Source: Candidatus Pelethomonas intestinigallinarum (GTDB lineage: Bacteria > Bacillota > Clostridia > Oscillospirales > Oscillospiraceae). Taken from it: DNA of 9,925 nt. A program made the position numbers and the translations under genes. Of this stretch, positions 9,204 to 9,925 are shown piece after piece; position 1 is the stretch's first letter, and each line of letters begins with the position of its first letter. Location of the stretch: assembly GCA_018712665.1 (NCBI GenBank), contig DVGP01000047.1, positions 1 to 9,925 on the forward strand, in the 5' to 3' direction. The notes below the pieces were generated by a model. That model did not search any database. It worked only from the letters and a program-made list of their open reading frames with translations, and was not told where the DNA came from.

Positions 9204-9227
9204 ATAGGGGGCAAGTATGCCCCCTAT
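9204..9227. repeat. 10-bp perfect inverted repeat with four-base loop
   Basis: ATAGGGGGCA (9204-9213) pairs with TGCCCCCTAT (9218-9227) around AGTA. It lies only ten bases after the preceding hairpin, so the two would stack in tandem if transcribed. The sequence after it (GGACCCCCTTGTG) has a second C-tract that could compete for the same G-tract. Confidence 0.65.
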
Positions 9228-9446
9228 GGACCCCCTTGTGTTGGTTTTATTTCGCCGCGGCTGCTTCAAGTCTTTCGACGGTGCCTGCTGCCGCGCCGGT
9301 GGATTTTTGCCTCTGATCCACAGACTGGCCCTTCGGTCTCCACCCCTTGCGGAGGATATTTCGTGACGTTTTATCCTGCGTGAATGTTGGAGGTCGGAGA
9401 CGGCGGGGTGCGTTAGCCGAGGCATTCTGCTTTTTGGAGAAAGCTG

Positions 9447-9925
9447 ATGACAGACTATAGCGCATATTTTGATCAATTCTGCGGGGAGAATCACATAGAG
9501 ATCGGGCTGTCTTACGAAATGCCGGAGGGATATGAAACGGCCTTCGGGTCTTTTGACGTGGTGCGCCGCGCTCTCTTTTTGAATCTGCCTGTGCTTCAAA
9601 GTGCTCCGGAGCACGAAGCTCTGTTTTACCTCTGCCATGAGCTGCGCCACGCGTTGCAGTATTTGCGTCCGGAGCTGTTTGACGAGCTGATCCAAACAAG
9701 CCGCTATTATGTGGTCCTCTATGACGGTGTCTGCTATAAGCTGGTGGGCGATTCCTGGAAGAAATGTATTCTGAGCGGCAGTGAAGAATATTTTAGAGAC
9801 GCCTATTTGAGTTTACCGTACGAGATGGACGCGAACCTGTACGCTTATCAGAAGGTTCAAGAAATCGTCGGCGGCTCACCTGAGCTGGAAAAGCTGTACT
9901 CATTTTGGATGCCAAGGAGAAGATT
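9447..9925 (+). CDS. Putative HExxH zinc metalloprotein (3' end outside window)
   Basis: An open frame starts with ATG at 9447, with GGAGA six bases upstream, and runs off the window after 159 residues without a stop. The clearest signal is LCHELRHALQY, an HExxH zinc-binding motif with His64, Glu65 and His68. PYEMDANLYAY (Glu126) about 60 residues later has the spacing and form of the third ligand seen in ImmA/IrrE-like and other gluzincin-type proteins. No signal peptide or membrane segment is visible, so a soluble cytoplasmic protein is likely. Whether it cleaves a protein, and which one, cannot be told. G+C is visibly lower than in the genes to the left, with many A/T third positions, which hints at horizontal acquisition or the edge of an accessory region. 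I do not recognise the family by name. The coding call is good; the peptidase call is moderate. Confidence 0.75.
   Translation, partial: MTDYSAYFDQFCGENHIEIGLSYEMPEGYETAFGSFDVVRRALFLNLPVLQSAPEHEALFYLCHELRHALQYLRPELFDELIQTSRYYVVLYDGVCYKLVGDSWKKCILSGSEEYFRDAYLSLPYEMDANLYAYQKVQEIVGGSPELEKLYSFWMPRRR

Larger units (their letters stand above)
9021..9446. other. 426-bp gene-free region: tandem hairpins, then lower-GC sequence
   Basis: No convincing coding region is present. The first 210 bases hold a series of hairpins (listed separately) inside an arrangement that begins with a long-range pairing of 9029-9037 with 9080-9088 (ATCCGCCCG against CGGGCGGGT, one G-T pair). A small stem at 9092-9109 (GGAGAAA with TTTCTTC, one G-T pair) follows. 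The remaining part, about 9240-9446, is less GC-rich and shows no strong hairpin. It contains only a poor promoter candidate (TTGCGG at 9347, 17 bases before TTTATC at 9370) ahead of the last gene. It could be a decayed mobile element, a structured RNA, or simply repeat-rich spacer. Confidence 0.55.

Noticed and set aside
9126..9699. Two minus-strand frames opposite the right-edge gene (189 and 150 codons)
   Set aside because: Both are largely antisense to the HExxH gene, which has a ribosome binding site and a coherent motif. Only the spacer tail of one is kept, as a low-interest finding.

Overview
The window comes from a GC-rich bacterial chromosome. The gene set and signals fit an anaerobic gut-type Bacillota, most likely Oscillospiraceae (Flavonifractor/Lawsonibacter-like). 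The reasons are strong GGAGG-type ribosome binding sites, GTG starts, a ruvC-ruvA-ruvB cluster, a LacZ-type GH2 beta-galactosidase and a short cobalamin-dependent methionine synthase. The taxonomic placement is inference, because no rRNA or other marker is present.

Layout, left to right, with all genes on the + strand. (1) Positions 1-2989 hold a LacZ-family beta-galactosidase missing only its extreme N-terminus. (2) A good sigma-A-type promoter (2999-3027) leads into a 783-residue MetH-like methionine synthase (3066-5417) that lacks the C-terminal reactivation domain. (3) A two-hairpin intergenic repeat (5430-5493) sits directly before a membrane-anchored calcineurin-like phosphoesterase (5511-6359). 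(4) A promoter with an extended -10 element and an overlapping imperfect LexA-like palindrome (6419-6447) precedes the Holliday-junction resolution genes: ruvC (6497-7018), a second, inverted copy of the two-hairpin repeat (7048-7123), ruvA (7152-7760), an unannotated 54-residue membrane-protein gene (7773-7937), and ruvB (7962-9020). (5) A 426-bp gene-free stretch follows (9021-9446). Its first half is packed with strong hairpins and its second half is less GC-rich. (6) The window ends inside a lower-GC gene (9447 onward) encoding a probable HExxH metalloprotein.

Functionally, RuvA and RuvB form the branch-migration motor and RuvC the resolvase, so 6497-9020 is one recombination/repair operon, possibly under SOS control. 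LacZ, MetH and the phosphoesterase are ordinary metabolic or housekeeping genes with no evident link to each other.

The less ordinary items are the small membrane protein between ruvA and ruvB, the paired inverted copies of the hairpin repeat, the hairpin-dense region after ruvB, and the compositionally different HExxH gene at the right edge. No CRISPR array, tRNA, rRNA, transposase or clear new defence system is visible.
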